Assembly: GCF_005576615.1 (NCBI RefSeq)
Contig: NZ_CP040330.1
Span: 3,410,001-3,474,000, forward strand
Direction of reading: 5' to 3'
Origin: Natrinema versiforme
GTDB lineage: Archaea > Halobacteriota > Halobacteria > Halobacteriales > Natrialbaceae
Length of the DNA stretch: 64,000 bases
Position 1 is the first letter of the stretch; the number at the start of each line of letters is the position of its first letter. The notes under the pieces were generated by a model. That model was not told the DNA's origin. It made no database searches and worked only from the letters and a program-made list of their open reading frames with translations. A program made the translations under genes and the position numbers. Shown here piece after piece: positions 8,355-17,688 of this stretch.

Positions 8355-9587
8355 GAGCGAACAGAGACTGTTACTTCCCGTTTCGTGCGTCCGATCGACA
8401 CCGTTCTCTTGATCCACAGCCAAATTTACAACCATATGGTCGTTATCCATCCAATGCGAGCATCCTACTCTGCTCGCCTTCGCGTCCAGAATTAGGACAT
8501 ATGTGATTACAAGTATGTGTTTGTAATTCATCAGAGAGGAGAATCGCACTGGCAGTAGCGAATTTCCAGTCGGTAGCAGCGCAACCATCGAGTTCCGTTT
8601 TCGTCCGATAGCAGTACGCTATGCTACTGAGATCACACAGTCGACAATGACTCGATGCTTGCATCTGTGGATATGAAGAACGGGACAGTCGACTCATCCC
8701 GCGATCGACATCACTCTCGATATCCTCGAGCAGTCCCATCGTCGAGACGATGCTGTTGTCATTCTCAACGAAAAAACCTGCGTAGCAACGTCCTATTTGA
8801 ACCGACCGGTGCATTGGCATGGGGGTGTTTCAATCTTGGCCCGAGCCGAGGATGCCGTTCGGCGTCGGACGACAGGTGAGTCGGTGCAATTTGTCGTGGT
8901 TCATTCCAGAAATCGACCGCCTCAACGATTCTCACGCACCGGTCCGATTGGGTTTCGCGAAGCGAGAGGCGATACCGTGGGAACTGATGCAAGTGAATTT
9001 TCCACACCATTTAGCAGAAGTATAACTTTGGAGTGTAGTTCAATACATCTAGAAGTAGTGTCTCGAGCGCTCGCGAGAGGCCGTTCGCGAGTGAGGAGAG
9101 AAGGCCGACCGACAGCCCACCATTGATGCGAGCCGAATCACGTTGTACTCGAGGAAACCGTGATTCGAATCGACTATCGGCAGTACTGACTGTACGCTGC
9201 GGTCGATTCAAAACGAACAGAATCCATCGAATACAGCTGTTTCCGGCGACTACGGTAGCAGTAACTGATCTCACTCTTCCAGCGTCGGTCGAGAAACGTG
9301 GCGTCGTCGAGGTCGTGTTTCTCGTCGATAAAGCACGGCGTTTCCAGTCGGGTACTCTGCCGACGCGGGCACCATTTCGAGACGAGAATCAGGGGTATCG
9401 GAACATCACCGAACGTATCTTCAGAGATATAAATCGAAAGACCTCTTCGATCGCAAACTGTTCAGTTACGGACAACCATCACTCCCGAATCGGAGCTCTA
9501 AGCCGTCGTCATTCTGCCCGGTGTGACAACCGAAACACGACCGGCCGGTACCAACGAACTGATTCGTGAACGCCGCCAGTGTCGCGG
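8355..9587. other. Gene-poor, AT-richer stretch without supportable genes
   Basis: About 1.2 kb with frequent stops in all frames and codon composition unlike the flanking genes. Short open frames on both strands (for example 8443-8820 minus) have Cys/Ser/Arg-rich, non-acidic translations that do not look haloarchaeal. It may be decayed mobile or accessory DNA; no transposase fragment could be recognised. Confidence 0.5.
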
Positions 9588-9770
9588 TCACGGCTCTCGA
9601 GTGAGGACGGCAAGCTTCGAGGGGGCCCTCGAGGGCGACGCTCGCGGATTACCAGGGTCGTCCGTCGTCGCCGTGACTGATCCGGCCGTTCCGGTCACGA
9701 ACGCGCCGACGCCGATCGATTTCAGGACGGTTCGTCTATCGATATCTAGGTGGTTGTGGTTGTCAACCAT
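9588..9770 (-). pseudogene. Truncated Tat-signal secreted protein (gene stub)
   Basis: A 60-residue frame begins with a clean Tat signal peptide: IDRRTVLKSIG followed by a hydrophobic stretch ending TAGSVTATT. After about 30 more residues it stops with no recognisable mature domain. An AT-rich TATA region (about 9785-9800) lies at leaderless distance from the ATG at 9770, so the promoter and start look genuine. The downstream 500 bases contain no continuation in any frame that I can follow. I read it as the 5' remnant of a secreted protein gene; a real tiny secreted peptide is the alternative. Confidence 0.45.
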
Positions 9771-10210
9771 ACGAATTCGTTGCACATATATATTCAATAA
9801 TTTTATCGAAGGATAAAACCTAGAACGCGCCAGTCGACCTATCGAACCGCAGATATGGCCCGTGAATCGCTTGTACGTCGCATTTTGATGCGACTGTGGC
9901 CGACCGAACGAAATCGTATAGTGTTCACTCTTCGGAACGTATTGGCGATTGCGATCGGCGAGAAACGGTGCTGGCCCACGGAAACCACTGGCTCTCGGCC
10001 GCACCGTCGAACATCCATTCGTCATTACCGAACCGTTGGGCCGATCGATCACGCCTGAAACGACCGATCCGAGGCGAAGCCGTCCTATCACTCGCGTCGA
10101 ATTATACGGCCGTAGGTGTGTAAGGGAAAGAGTACCGTCCGGACGGGGGTCACGTTCGAGACGAACGGAACCCCGGCTGGAACGCGACGACGGTTCGCGT
10201 CGGATAGGAC

Positions 10211-10570
10211 TCACGGCATCAACGGCGTGAGCAGCGGTTCACGGGAGACCAAGAGGACGACGTTGTTGCTCGCGAAGATGGCGTACATGACGACGACCGT
10301 GGCCACGAAGCCGATGTCGAACGGCCGCGAGAGGACGTAACCGATCGCGATCACGAAGCCGGCGTAGATGACGGCGGCGAGTACGACGCCGGCGAGTCCA
10401 AAGAGGTCGTACAGAAACACCGTCACGGGATTCAGTTCGTACGCGTAGGGCACGACGAAGAACAGGATCGTCGCGACGAGATCGACGAACCAGACGCTGA
10501 AAAACGCGGCGCGAAGGCTGGTGGTACCCGGTCTGTCCAACCCGATCCCGATTGAGGATGTTTCCACCAT
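10211..10570 (-). CDS. Small haloarchaeal membrane protein, unknown function
   Basis: 119 residues with three hydrophobic segments: AAFFSVWFVDLVATILFFVV, then LFGLAGVVLAAVIYAGFVIA, and GFVATVVVMYAIF. The motif ELNPV between helices 1 and 2 recalls DUF5658-type proteins, which carry ELNP at the same place; that assignment is tentative. The start at 10570 (MVETSSIG) was preferred to an upstream in-frame ATG because the extension is hydrophilic and atypical. It stands alone between non-coding DNA and a DUF3006-like gene on the same strand. Confidence 0.65.
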   Translation of the reverse strand: MVETSSIGIGLDRPGTTSLRAAFFSVWFVDLVATILFFVVPYAYELNPVTVFLYDLFGLAGVVLAAVIYAGFVIAIGYVLSRPFDIGFVATVVVMYAIFASNNVVLLVSREPLLTPLMP

Positions 10571-10735
10571 GATGTTCGGATAGAGCGGACTCCGAGCATT
10601 ACGCCTTTGACTTGCTGTTTCCGGGCACTGTGAGGGGTTCACACTATCGATATCGGCGGAGATGACACTGTCGGAAACGGCCGCTCGAGGGGCGTCCACG
10701 GGGTCCGTTTCGGCCGGTGCTCTCCGGCGTTCGAT

Positions 10736-11134
10736 TCAGCCGGCGGACGAGAGGCGTCCGAAGTCTGGGTCAGGACAGCCGTTCGGTTTCGACGGGACGT
10801 GTCGGTACGCGCGCAACTCGTCGTCCGCGGCGACAGTCAACAGGATGTCGTCCGCCGCGATCTCGTCGAAGCGATCGACCGAAAGCACGAGTTGGTCGAC
10901 GACTGCCTCCCCGTCCTCGAGCAGGAGGACGACGTGTTCGCCGTCGACGATCCGATCGACGACCCCGATGTACAGATCGGTGCCGTCGAGGACGTCGTCG
11001 GTCGCGTTATCCGTTGGCTCAGACGAGTCGCCGGTACTCGCACCGGCGGTCGTCACTGCGGCGAGCCCGCCCGTGCCGAGCGCACCGAGCGTTCGAAGGA
11101 CTGTCCGTCGCGGTCGTCGGGAGTGTTCCGACAT
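10736..11134 (-). CDS. Tat-exported DUF3006-like protein
   Basis: 132 residues. The N-terminus RRPRRTVLRTLGALGTGG is a twin-arginine signal with an Ala/Thr-rich end; there is no lipobox Cys. Residues about 50-110 (GVVDRIVDGEHVVLLLEDGE, then DILLTVAADDE) match the small beta-rich DUF3006 domain, normally about 70 residues and cytoplasmic in bacteria; here it is preceded by an export signal. The biological role of DUF3006 is unknown. I chose ATG 11134 because it directly precedes the Arg pair. Confidence 0.7.
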   Translation of the reverse strand: MSEHSRRPRRTVLRTLGALGTGGLAAVTTAGASTGDSSEPTDNATDDVLDGTDLYIGVVDRIVDGEHVVLLLEDGEAVVDQLVLSVDRFDEIAADDILLTVAADDELRAYRHVPSKPNGCPDPDFGRLSSAG

Positions 11135-11953
11135 ACCCCCGTTGGCCGCGGATTCCCTGATAAACCCTCGGACGGTCTGCCCCACCGCTCAGCCGGCTGA
11201 CTGGACTCGCTACTGACTGGACGTCTCGTACCCCAACTATCGGTACTTTTTATTTATCCTTAATAAATCGTAAGTCGATATGCCGGATTGGATTTCGAGA
11301 GTATCGACACTCGAGCGACCCGTCCGCAATAGGGCCGACTAAAGCCGATCTACTGACGCTGATAGCCCGGGACCGGAGATACTCCTCGGAGACAGGAACA
11401 GCGGGTTGCCTGTCGCCGTCTCCTCGTGTAGCCAGTAGATGACAGATAACTAGTTATAATGTATTAACGATAGATAGCGAGGAGGCCGACATCCCATAAC
11501 AGTAGTACGATTGTTATGGTTGTCGAGAGTGAGAATCGTTCGACGCTAGTCGACTGACGAACCATCGCAGTCGCACGCATCCGTCTCGAGCAGCGTGGCA
11601 GTGTCGTACTGTCGAACACAGACCGCACAGAGGCACTGCACGTCGGCTCTATCCCGGACCCGTCTGCGGTTCAATCATCGAATGATCCGTCTCGGAAGCC
11701 GAAGACAGTCGTTTCGATGCGGAGATGAAGGAATTCACTATGCGGGATGAGTTCGACGTGTTTCGAAGCGAGCGTTCCAGCATGCGGAAAGTGTGGTGAA
11801 TATCCGTGTCCGTTCGCTCGACGATGTCGAGTCGTCCGACCAGTGTTTCATCCAGTAAAATGCCGTTCTCGGATAACGGTCCGATGCACCGGTCAGCGAG
11901 AACGACGCGGTCGATCAGGCACTGCCGGGTTCGTCACTCCGATTTCGGGTCCG
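11135..11953. other. Intergenic region without supportable genes
   Basis: 819 bases. One minus-strand frame near 11551-11665 encodes a Cys-rich tail (QCLCAVC, CDCDG) but has no start codon and is preceded by a stop. No RNA gene or repeat was recognised; AT-rich patches around 11246-11275 and 11445-11475 could hold promoters. Confidence 0.5.
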
Positions 11954-12730
11954 TCAGCCGTACGCGAGGGTGACCCTGATTTCGCCCGCCTTGTCCCGGA
12001 GTCGCGTCGGGAGCTCGTCGTGGACGCGCTCGTCCGTGAATCGGCTGGTCGGCCCGAAGACGGCCAGCGAGCCGAGGAACTCGTCGTCGGGCGTGTAGAC
12101 GGGGACGGCGACGCCGCGGAGTCCGTCCATGTGCTCCTGATTGTTCACCGCGTACCCGCGCTCGCGGATCGTCTCGAGTTCGTCGAACAGCGCGTCGGGG
12201 TCAGTGATCGTGTTCGACGTAATCGGCTCGAGTCCGACCTCGTCGACGTAGCCGGAGACCGCCTCGTCGTCCCACTCCGCGAGAATGAGCTTGCCGGAGG
12301 CCATCGAGTGCAGCGGCCGCCGCTGACCGATCATCGTGTTCGAGAGGCTTCCGTAGCGGTGGACGTAGACGGCCTCGTTGTCCTCTTCGACGATGAACAC
12401 CGCTCGTTCGTCGGTCTCCTGTCCGAGTTCGAACACCGCTCGCTTGGCGGCCGTGTATCCCACTTTTCGGGATCGAGCCTGTTCGCCGAGTTCGACGAAG
12501 CGGAACCCGACGTAGTAGTTCCCGTTGCGCTCGATCACGTAGCCCAGATCAGTAAGCGTTTGCAGGTGTCGGTAGACGGTGCTCTTCGGGAGGTCGGTCC
12601 GTTCCGTGAGGTCCGCGATCGTGACGCCCTCCTCGGCTTTGAGCGCCTCGAGGAGCGCGAACGTTTTCCGCGTCGTCGAGACGCCCACGGCGTTGGCGTC
12701 GACCTCGGTTTCGTCCCGATCCGTATCCAT
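11954..12730 (-). CDS. IclR family transcriptional regulator
   Basis: 258 residues. Winged helix-turn-helix at about 20-75 (TTRKTFALLEALKAEEGVT, then LPKSTVYRHLQTLTDLGYV) and an IclR ligand-binding domain with PLHSMASGKLILAEW and GYAVNNQEHMDGLRGVAVPV. It is followed 182 bp away, on the same strand and upstream in transcription order, by a glutaryl-CoA-dehydrogenase-like gene, and lies 1.5 kb from a TAXI-TRAP uptake system, so it probably controls that acid-uptake/catabolism set. IclR regulators commonly respond to aromatic or dicarboxylic acid intermediates; the effector is not readable here. Confidence 0.92.
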   Translation of the reverse strand: MDTDRDETEVDANAVGVSTTRKTFALLEALKAEEGVTIADLTERTDLPKSTVYRHLQTLTDLGYVIERNGNYYVGFRFVELGEQARSRKVGYTAAKRAVFELGQETDERAVFIVEEDNEAVYVHRYGSLSNTMIGQRRPLHSMASGKLILAEWDDEAVSGYVDEVGLEPITSNTITDPDALFDELETIRERGYAVNNQEHMDGLRGVAVPVYTPDDEFLGSLAVFGPTSRFTDERVHDELPTRLRDKAGEIRVTLAYG

Positions 12731-12912
12731 ATCCGATGATATTCACACGTCGCAATCAATGTTCCGGATACTGAAACGGAGGTGTCGCCTGACGGGACGA
12801 ACATTCCGTCACCGGATTCGCGTCGACGAGGAGTCCCCTCGAGTCGGTCCGCGATCGGAGAACGCGAAGCGAGAAAAAGCGAAAAGCGGAGACGAACTGC
12901 CGGATCGGGTCG

Positions 12913-14076
12913 TTACTGGTAGGCGGGAATGCCGGTGAACTCCTCGCCGAGAACGAGGGTGTGGATGTCGTGAGTACCCTCGTAGGTGTAGACGGTCTCC
13001 ATGTTGGACATGTGACGCATCGGGGAGTAATCGGTGGTGATGCCGTTGCCGCCGAGCATCTCGCGAGCGATCCGGGCCTGATCGCGGGCCGTCCGGACGT
13101 TGTTTCGCTTCGCCATCGAGACGTGCTGGGGCCGCATGTCGCCGCGTTCCTTGAGTTCGGCGAGGCGGTAGGCCAGCAGTTGGGCCAGCGTGATCTGCGT
13201 GCCCATCTCCGCGAGCTTGCGCTGTTGAAGTTGGAACTGACCGATCGGACCGCCGAACTGGTCGCGATCCGTCGCGTACTGTCGGGCCTCCTCGAAGCAG
13301 TCCCGGGCAGCGCCGATGGCACCCCACGCGATCCCGTAGCGGGCCTGCGTGAGACAGGACAGCGGTCCCTTCATCCCGGAGACGCCGGGCAGGACATTCT
13401 CCTCCGGCACGTAGACGTCGTTCAGCCCGATTTCGCCCGTGATCGAGGCGCGCAGGGAGAGCTTCTCGGTGATCTTGTTCGTGCTGACGCCGTCGCGGTC
13501 GGTCTCGACGAGGAAGCCGCGAACCGGATCGTCTTCGGCCGAGCGGTCCCGCGCCCAGACGATCGCGACATCGGCGATCGGCGAGTTCGTGATCCACGTC
13601 TTCGAGCCGTTCAGGACGTAGCCGTCGTCGTCACGTTCGGCGGAGGTCTCCATCGCCGACGGGTTCGAGCCGTGTTCGGGCTCGGTCAGGCCGAAACAAC
13701 CGATCGCTTCGCCCCGACCCATCGCCGGCAGCCACTCCTCTTTCTGTTCCTCGCTCCCGTAGGCGTGAATCGGATACATGACGAGCGCGCCCTGGACCGA
13801 CGCCATCGAGCGCAGCCCCGAGTCGCCCGCCTCGAGTTCCTGCATCAAGAGCCCGTAGGCCGTCTCCGAGACGTTCGGCGACCCGTAGCCCTCGAGGTTC
13901 GGCGCGTAGAAGCCGAGTTCACCCATCTTCGGGATGAGCTCCTTCGGGAACGTTCCGTTCTCGAAGTGCTCGCCGATATCGGGTTTGACGTGTTCGTCGA
14001 CGAACTCCCGGGCGGTGTCCCGGATCATCCGCTCTTCCTGGTCGAGGTCCGCCTCGAGCTGAACGAAATCCAGCAT
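12913..14076 (-). CDS. Acyl-CoA dehydrogenase, glutaryl-CoA dehydrogenase-like
   Basis: 387 residues, full-length. FAD-binding signatures CFGLTEPEHGSNPS and TWITNSP are present. The C-terminal half has ARYGIAWGAIGAA, MLGGNGI and YEGTHDIHTLVLG, the combination seen in glutaryl-CoA dehydrogenases (YEGTHDIHALILG), with the catalytic Glu in YEGT. The family oxidises and decarboxylates glutaryl-CoA to crotonyl-CoA, an end step of lysine, tryptophan and some aromatic catabolism. It is divergent from the TAXI-TRAP transporter genes (208 bp apart) and next to an IclR gene. Strict substrate cannot be proven by motif reading; a related short-chain acyl-CoA is possible. Confidence 0.88.
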   Translation of the reverse strand: MLDFVQLEADLDQEERMIRDTAREFVDEHVKPDIGEHFENGTFPKELIPKMGELGFYAPNLEGYGSPNVSETAYGLLMQELEAGDSGLRSMASVQGALVMYPIHAYGSEEQKEEWLPAMGRGEAIGCFGLTEPEHGSNPSAMETSAERDDDGYVLNGSKTWITNSPIADVAIVWARDRSAEDDPVRGFLVETDRDGVSTNKITEKLSLRASITGEIGLNDVYVPEENVLPGVSGMKGPLSCLTQARYGIAWGAIGAARDCFEEARQYATDRDQFGGPIGQFQLQQRKLAEMGTQITLAQLLAYRLAELKERGDMRPQHVSMAKRNNVRTARDQARIAREMLGGNGITTDYSPMRHMSNMETVYTYEGTHDIHTLVLGEEFTGIPAYQ

Positions 14077-14254
14077 ACGTCATACTTCGCCAAGGGCGCA
14101 ATAGGCGTTGCGGTACGTAGTATCAAGCGTCAGGTCGGCTCGTAACTCCGGCATCGAACCGTCGGTTACGCGTTCATCGGAGCAGATGGATCGCGGATAT
14201 CGATTCGAGCGACCGTTCGGATCCGACGGGTGATTTCGCGAGATAGCGGAAGGA

Positions 14255-14262
14255 TTATAATA
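14255..14262 (+). promoter_or_regulatory. TATA box of the TAXI-TRAP operon, with a Shine-Dalgarno site downstream
   Basis: TTATAATA lies 27 bp upstream of the ATG at 14285, and GAAGGAG at 14271-14277 sits 7 bases before the same ATG. Both support 14285 as the start instead of the earlier in-frame ATG at 14270. Confidence 0.6.
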
Positions 14263-14284
14263 CCTAAGTATGAAGGAGTGTCCC

Positions 14285-15358
14285 ATGGTGGAAGAGCGGA
14301 CTTACATCTCTAAGGATACGACTCGACGATCACTTCTCGCAGCGGCCGGCGTCGGAACCGCGACTGCACTCGCCGGCTGTATCGGCGGTCAGTCGAGCGG
14401 CAGCGACCAAGACCTCGAGTCGCTGTCGGACATCAATAGTGACACGAGAGTGTCGCCGACACCGAGCGGTTCCGGTACTGCTCCGGCGCTCGAACGGGCG
14501 CTCGATCACGCGACCGACGACTACGAACGCGTGAGTACGTCGTACGGCGAGCAAGGCAACGCGATGAACGAGAACCAACTCGACGTCGGCGTCGGGACGC
14601 TCATGAACTTCGGGATCGTTCCGAGCTGGCTGCAAGAGACCGCGAGCACCGTCGACAATCTTCGCGTGCTCGACGTGTCGGACGAAACCGAGCAGGCGTG
14701 GAACGACGACGACCGACTGCTGATCCAGTCGGCCGACACGAGCCAGATTGACAACGTGGACACGCCCGGCGAGGTTCCCGCACCGACCTTCGCGTACAAC
14801 TTCGTCTGCCGAGGGGACCTCGAGTACGATACGGTCTACACGTTCCTCGAGACGATGTACGAACAGCGCCAGCAGCTGGCGGACTACCACGGCCTGCTGG
14901 GGACGTTCGAAGAGGACGAGTTCTGGGTCAAGAACATGTACGACGGCGTTCCCTTCCATCCCGCTGCGGCCGACTTCTACGAGGAGATCGGCGTGTGGAG
15001 CGACGAGTACGAGCGCGCCGACGGCAGCTCCAGTGGCAGCGGTGGGAGCGGCGAGACGACCGTCCGAATGCGGACCTCGGATTCGACGACGACCGCGTAC
15101 TCCGCGAATCAGGGAATGGCGAGCGCGGTCAACGACGGCACTGACGACCTGTTCGTCGAGGCACAGACGAGCCAGGGCACCGAGGCGAACCTCGGTGCAC
15201 TCAACGACGAGACGGCCGAGATGGTGTACATCCAGAACTGGTCGGCACAGGAGGTCCAAGAAGGGGCCGGTAACTACAGCGAACTCGACTTCGAAATGGC
15301 ACAGGTAGTTCACTTCTACGACCTGCCGTGGTTCTTCATCGCAGACGGCGGTAACTAG
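14285..15358 (+). CDS. TAXI-family TRAP solute-binding lipoprotein with circularly permuted domain order
   Basis: 357 residues from ATG 14285. A Tat-type leader (DTTRRSLLAAAG) ends in the lipobox LAGC, lipid Cys at 32, so it is membrane-anchored outside. Residues about 43-238 match the C-terminal part of ordinary TAXI receptors: LSDINSDTRVSPTPSGSGT corresponds to the family's ADLKGKRV..GxxGSGT, and PFHPAAADFYEEIGVW to the normal C-terminal PLHPGAERFYKEAGV. A Ser/Gly linker (SSSGSGGSG, about 248-256) follows, then residues about 258-357 match the normal N-terminal part: RTSDSTTTAYSANQGMASAV, EAQTSQGTEANLGALN. The two halves are therefore in swapped order. The next gene is the matching permease, with GGAGG overlapping this stop codon. 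Confidence 0.85.
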   Translation: MVEERTYISKDTTRRSLLAAAGVGTATALAGCIGGQSSGSDQDLESLSDINSDTRVSPTPSGSGTAPALERALDHATDDYERVSTSYGEQGNAMNENQLDVGVGTLMNFGIVPSWLQETASTVDNLRVLDVSDETEQAWNDDDRLLIQSADTSQIDNVDTPGEVPAPTFAYNFVCRGDLEYDTVYTFLETMYEQRQQLADYHGLLGTFEEDEFWVKNMYDGVPFHPAAADFYEEIGVWSDEYERADGSSSGSGGSGETTVRMRTSDSTTTAYSANQGMASAVNDGTDDLFVEAQTSQGTEANLGALNDETAEMVYIQNWSAQEVQEGAGNYSELDFEMAQVVHFYDLPWFFIADGGN

Positions 15359-15366
15359 GAGGACCG

Positions 15367-17580
15367 ATGTCTACAACCAGTTATTATTCCGAGCGGGAGC
15401 TTCCACAGCTAGCTCTCGGCTTTGTCATCTACGCGTTGGGAGCACTTTTTACGGCATACACCGTCTTGTATGCTGTCTCCCTCGTCGGCGGATGGCCACT
15501 CTCGGGTATCATCGATAAACCCGGATGGGTCGATCGGGACGAACTGTACATGATCATCTTCCTCGGGTGGGGGATCGCGCTCTATTACCTCGACTACGCG
15601 AAGAGCCAATTCGATAGCGACGGATCCGAGGCGGACGTTGTCGACGGATCGGCAGCGACCGAAGTCCCGCAGTCGACATCGTCGCCGGACGAGGAAGGAC
15701 GGGTGCCGGGTCTCGAGCGCGTGCGTCGTCTCTCCGCCGCGATCGATCCGTACATCGCAATTGTGTTCGCCATGGCGGCGATCCTCACGACGGTTTACGT
15801 CTACACGAACTTCAGTCGACTCGACGGTGACGCGTTCATCCTCGGCTACAACACCACGGATCACATCGTCGGTGCGATACTGATCGCGGTGGCGATCGAC
15901 ACGACCCGTCGGGCGTTCGGAACGTCCATCGCGGCCGTCGCCGTCGTCGCGATCGCGTACGCTCACTCGGCGGTCGGCCCCCGACTGTTCGGTGTCTTCG
16001 AGCACTCGGGCCAGAGCTGGCAACAGATCACCGAGAACGGCGCGATCGCTATCAGCGGCGTCTACGACAGCACGATGATGGGGATCGGCTCGACGTGGGT
16101 CGCGATCTTCATCATGTTCGCCGGGATCGCCAAGGCCTACGGGCTGATGGACTTCGTCCGCGAGGTCGGCAGCGAACTCGGGACGAGTCTACGAACCGGC
16201 GTCGTCCAGATCGCCGTTATCTCGAGTATGATCATGGGTTCGATTACCGGCAGCGCCGCGGCGAACACGGCGACGACCGGCTCCTTCACGATCCCGATGA
16301 TCAAGGATCAGGGCGTCCGCGACGACGTCGCCGCCTCGATCGAGGCGGTCGCCTCCGCGGGCGGCCAGATGCTGCCGCCGGTGATGGGGGTCGCCGCGTT
16401 CCTGATGGCCGACATCCTCCAAGTTCCGTATCTGGACATCGTTCAGGCGGGCGTCATTCCGGCGGCGCTGTTCTACTTCAGCGTCTGTCTCGCCGTCCAC
16501 TTCACGATCCTCAAGTTCGGCTGGATCTCGAACGATCTCACGTCGTTCAACTGGCGGCTCCTCCTCAACGGAGCCCACTTCGTGGTACCGATGGCTGTGC
16601 TCCTGTACACGCTCGTCTACCTGCGGTACACCCCGCTCTCGGCGGGCATGAACACCATTTTCGCGATCGTCGGCGTGATGTTCGTCCGGAACTTTCTCGT
16701 CGGCGTCCTGAACATCGGTTCGAGCGAGGTCACGTTCGATATCGGTGAGCGGCAAATTCAGGGAGACGACGTTCTCTGGAACGTCCTCGCAACGATCAAA
16801 CAGACGGCGGACGGGTTCAAGCAGGGCGGCCTCGATATGGCCCCGCTCGTCGGCGTGCTCGCGGCCATGGGCGTGATCGTCGAAATGCTCGAGGGCACCG
16901 GACTGACCGCCCGCGTCGCGACGACGATCGTCGGACTGGGTGACGTGAGCATTCTCGGCTTCGGCGGGGGGCTCTTCGTCGTCCTCTTCCTCGCGATGAT
17001 CGCCAGCATCCTGTTCGGGCTGGGGATGCCGACGCCCGCGGCGTACATCCTCGTGGCCATTCTGGTCGCCAAACCGATCACCGAACTCGGGACGCCCCCG
17101 ATCGCGACGCACATGTTCGTGTTCTACTTCGCGATGCTGTCGGCGATCACCCCGCCGGTCGCGATCTCGGTCGCGATCGGCTCTCGGATCGCGGGTGCCA
17201 GCTTCATGCGCTCGTGTCAACAGGCGCTTCGGCTCGGCGCGCCCGGGTTCGTCATCCCCTACGCCTTCATCGCGAACGACAGCCTCATCTACTGGTCGAG
17301 CGAGACGCTGATCGCGTTCCCCGTCGTACTGGCGGGTACCGTCGCACTGATCGTCGCGACGATCGGGTTCGACGGGGCTCGAGACCTCTCGGTCCCGGTC
17401 CGGGGCCTCTACATCGCCGCTGCGTTCTGTGCGATGTTCGGGTCGCTCGTCCACGTCGCGGTCCAGATCGTCGCCGCGGCCGCCATCATCGGCGTGTTGC
17501 TCCACGCCCGCTTCGTCGTCGGCTACGAGATGCCGACCGAGGGCGGCTCCGGTATCGACACGTCGTCGACCAGCGACTGA
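15367..17580 (+). CDS. TRAP transporter fused permease (DctQ-DctM type, TAXI-associated)
   Basis: 737 residues, the usual size of TAXI-linked fused permeases. The N-terminal 200 residues carry several hydrophobic helices (DctQ-like part) interrupted by a charged loop at about 80-120; the remainder is the DctM-like core with many helices, including SSMIMGSITGSAAANTATTG near residue 290, GGQMLPPVMGVAAF and SILFGLGMPTPAAYIL. These glycine-rich stretches are the conserved TRAP large-subunit motifs. It imports organic acids using an ion gradient, receiving substrate from the adjacent binding protein. Translation is probably coupled: GGAGG overlaps the upstream stop and lies 5 bases from this ATG. 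Confidence 0.93.
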   Translation: MSTTSYYSERELPQLALGFVIYALGALFTAYTVLYAVSLVGGWPLSGIIDKPGWVDRDELYMIIFLGWGIALYYLDYAKSQFDSDGSEADVVDGSAATEVPQSTSSPDEEGRVPGLERVRRLSAAIDPYIAIVFAMAAILTTVYVYTNFSRLDGDAFILGYNTTDHIVGAILIAVAIDTTRRAFGTSIAAVAVVAIAYAHSAVGPRLFGVFEHSGQSWQQITENGAIAISGVYDSTMMGIGSTWVAIFIMFAGIAKAYGLMDFVREVGSELGTSLRTGVVQIAVISSMIMGSITGSAAANTATTGSFTIPMIKDQGVRDDVAASIEAVASAGGQMLPPVMGVAAFLMADILQVPYLDIVQAGVIPAALFYFSVCLAVHFTILKFGWISNDLTSFNWRLLLNGAHFVVPMAVLLYTLVYLRYTPLSAGMNTIFAIVGVMFVRNFLVGVLNIGSSEVTFDIGERQIQGDDVLWNVLATIKQTADGFKQGGLDMAPLVGVLAAMGVIVEMLEGTGLTARVATTIVGLGDVSILGFGGGLFVVLFLAMIASILFGLGMPTPAAYILVAILVAKPITELGTPPIATHMFVFYFAMLSAITPPVAISVAIGSRIAGASFMRSCQQALRLGAPGFVIPYAFIANDSLIYWSSETLIAFPVVLAGTVALIVATIGFDGARDLSVPVRGLYIAAAFCAMFGSLVHVAVQIVAAAAIIGVLLHARFVVGYEMPTEGGSGIDTSSTSD

Positions 17581-17688
17581 CTGCGGCCCGCCGGCCGGGC
17601 CACTCGCCCCCGTTTCTCGAACAACCGAAATAAATTGGATCGATGAGTAACAACCCTTTTGTGGCCCTCAGACGACCGTACACAAAGT

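Noticed and set aside
8443-8820. 125-residue minus-strand frame
   Set aside because: Cys/Ser/Arg-rich, non-acidic translation with no domain and no promoter-like spacing; insufficient for a gene call.
11551-11665. Cys-rich minus-strand tail (QCLCAVC ... CDCDG)
   Set aside because: It looks like a zinc-binding tail but is preceded by an in-frame stop and has no ATG, so it is at most a remnant.
12731-12912. Possible inverted AATGTTCC/GAACATTCC pair upstream of the second IclR gene
   Set aside because: Arms are about 50 bp apart and imperfect; weaker than the palindromes at the first IclR gene, so not called as an operator.
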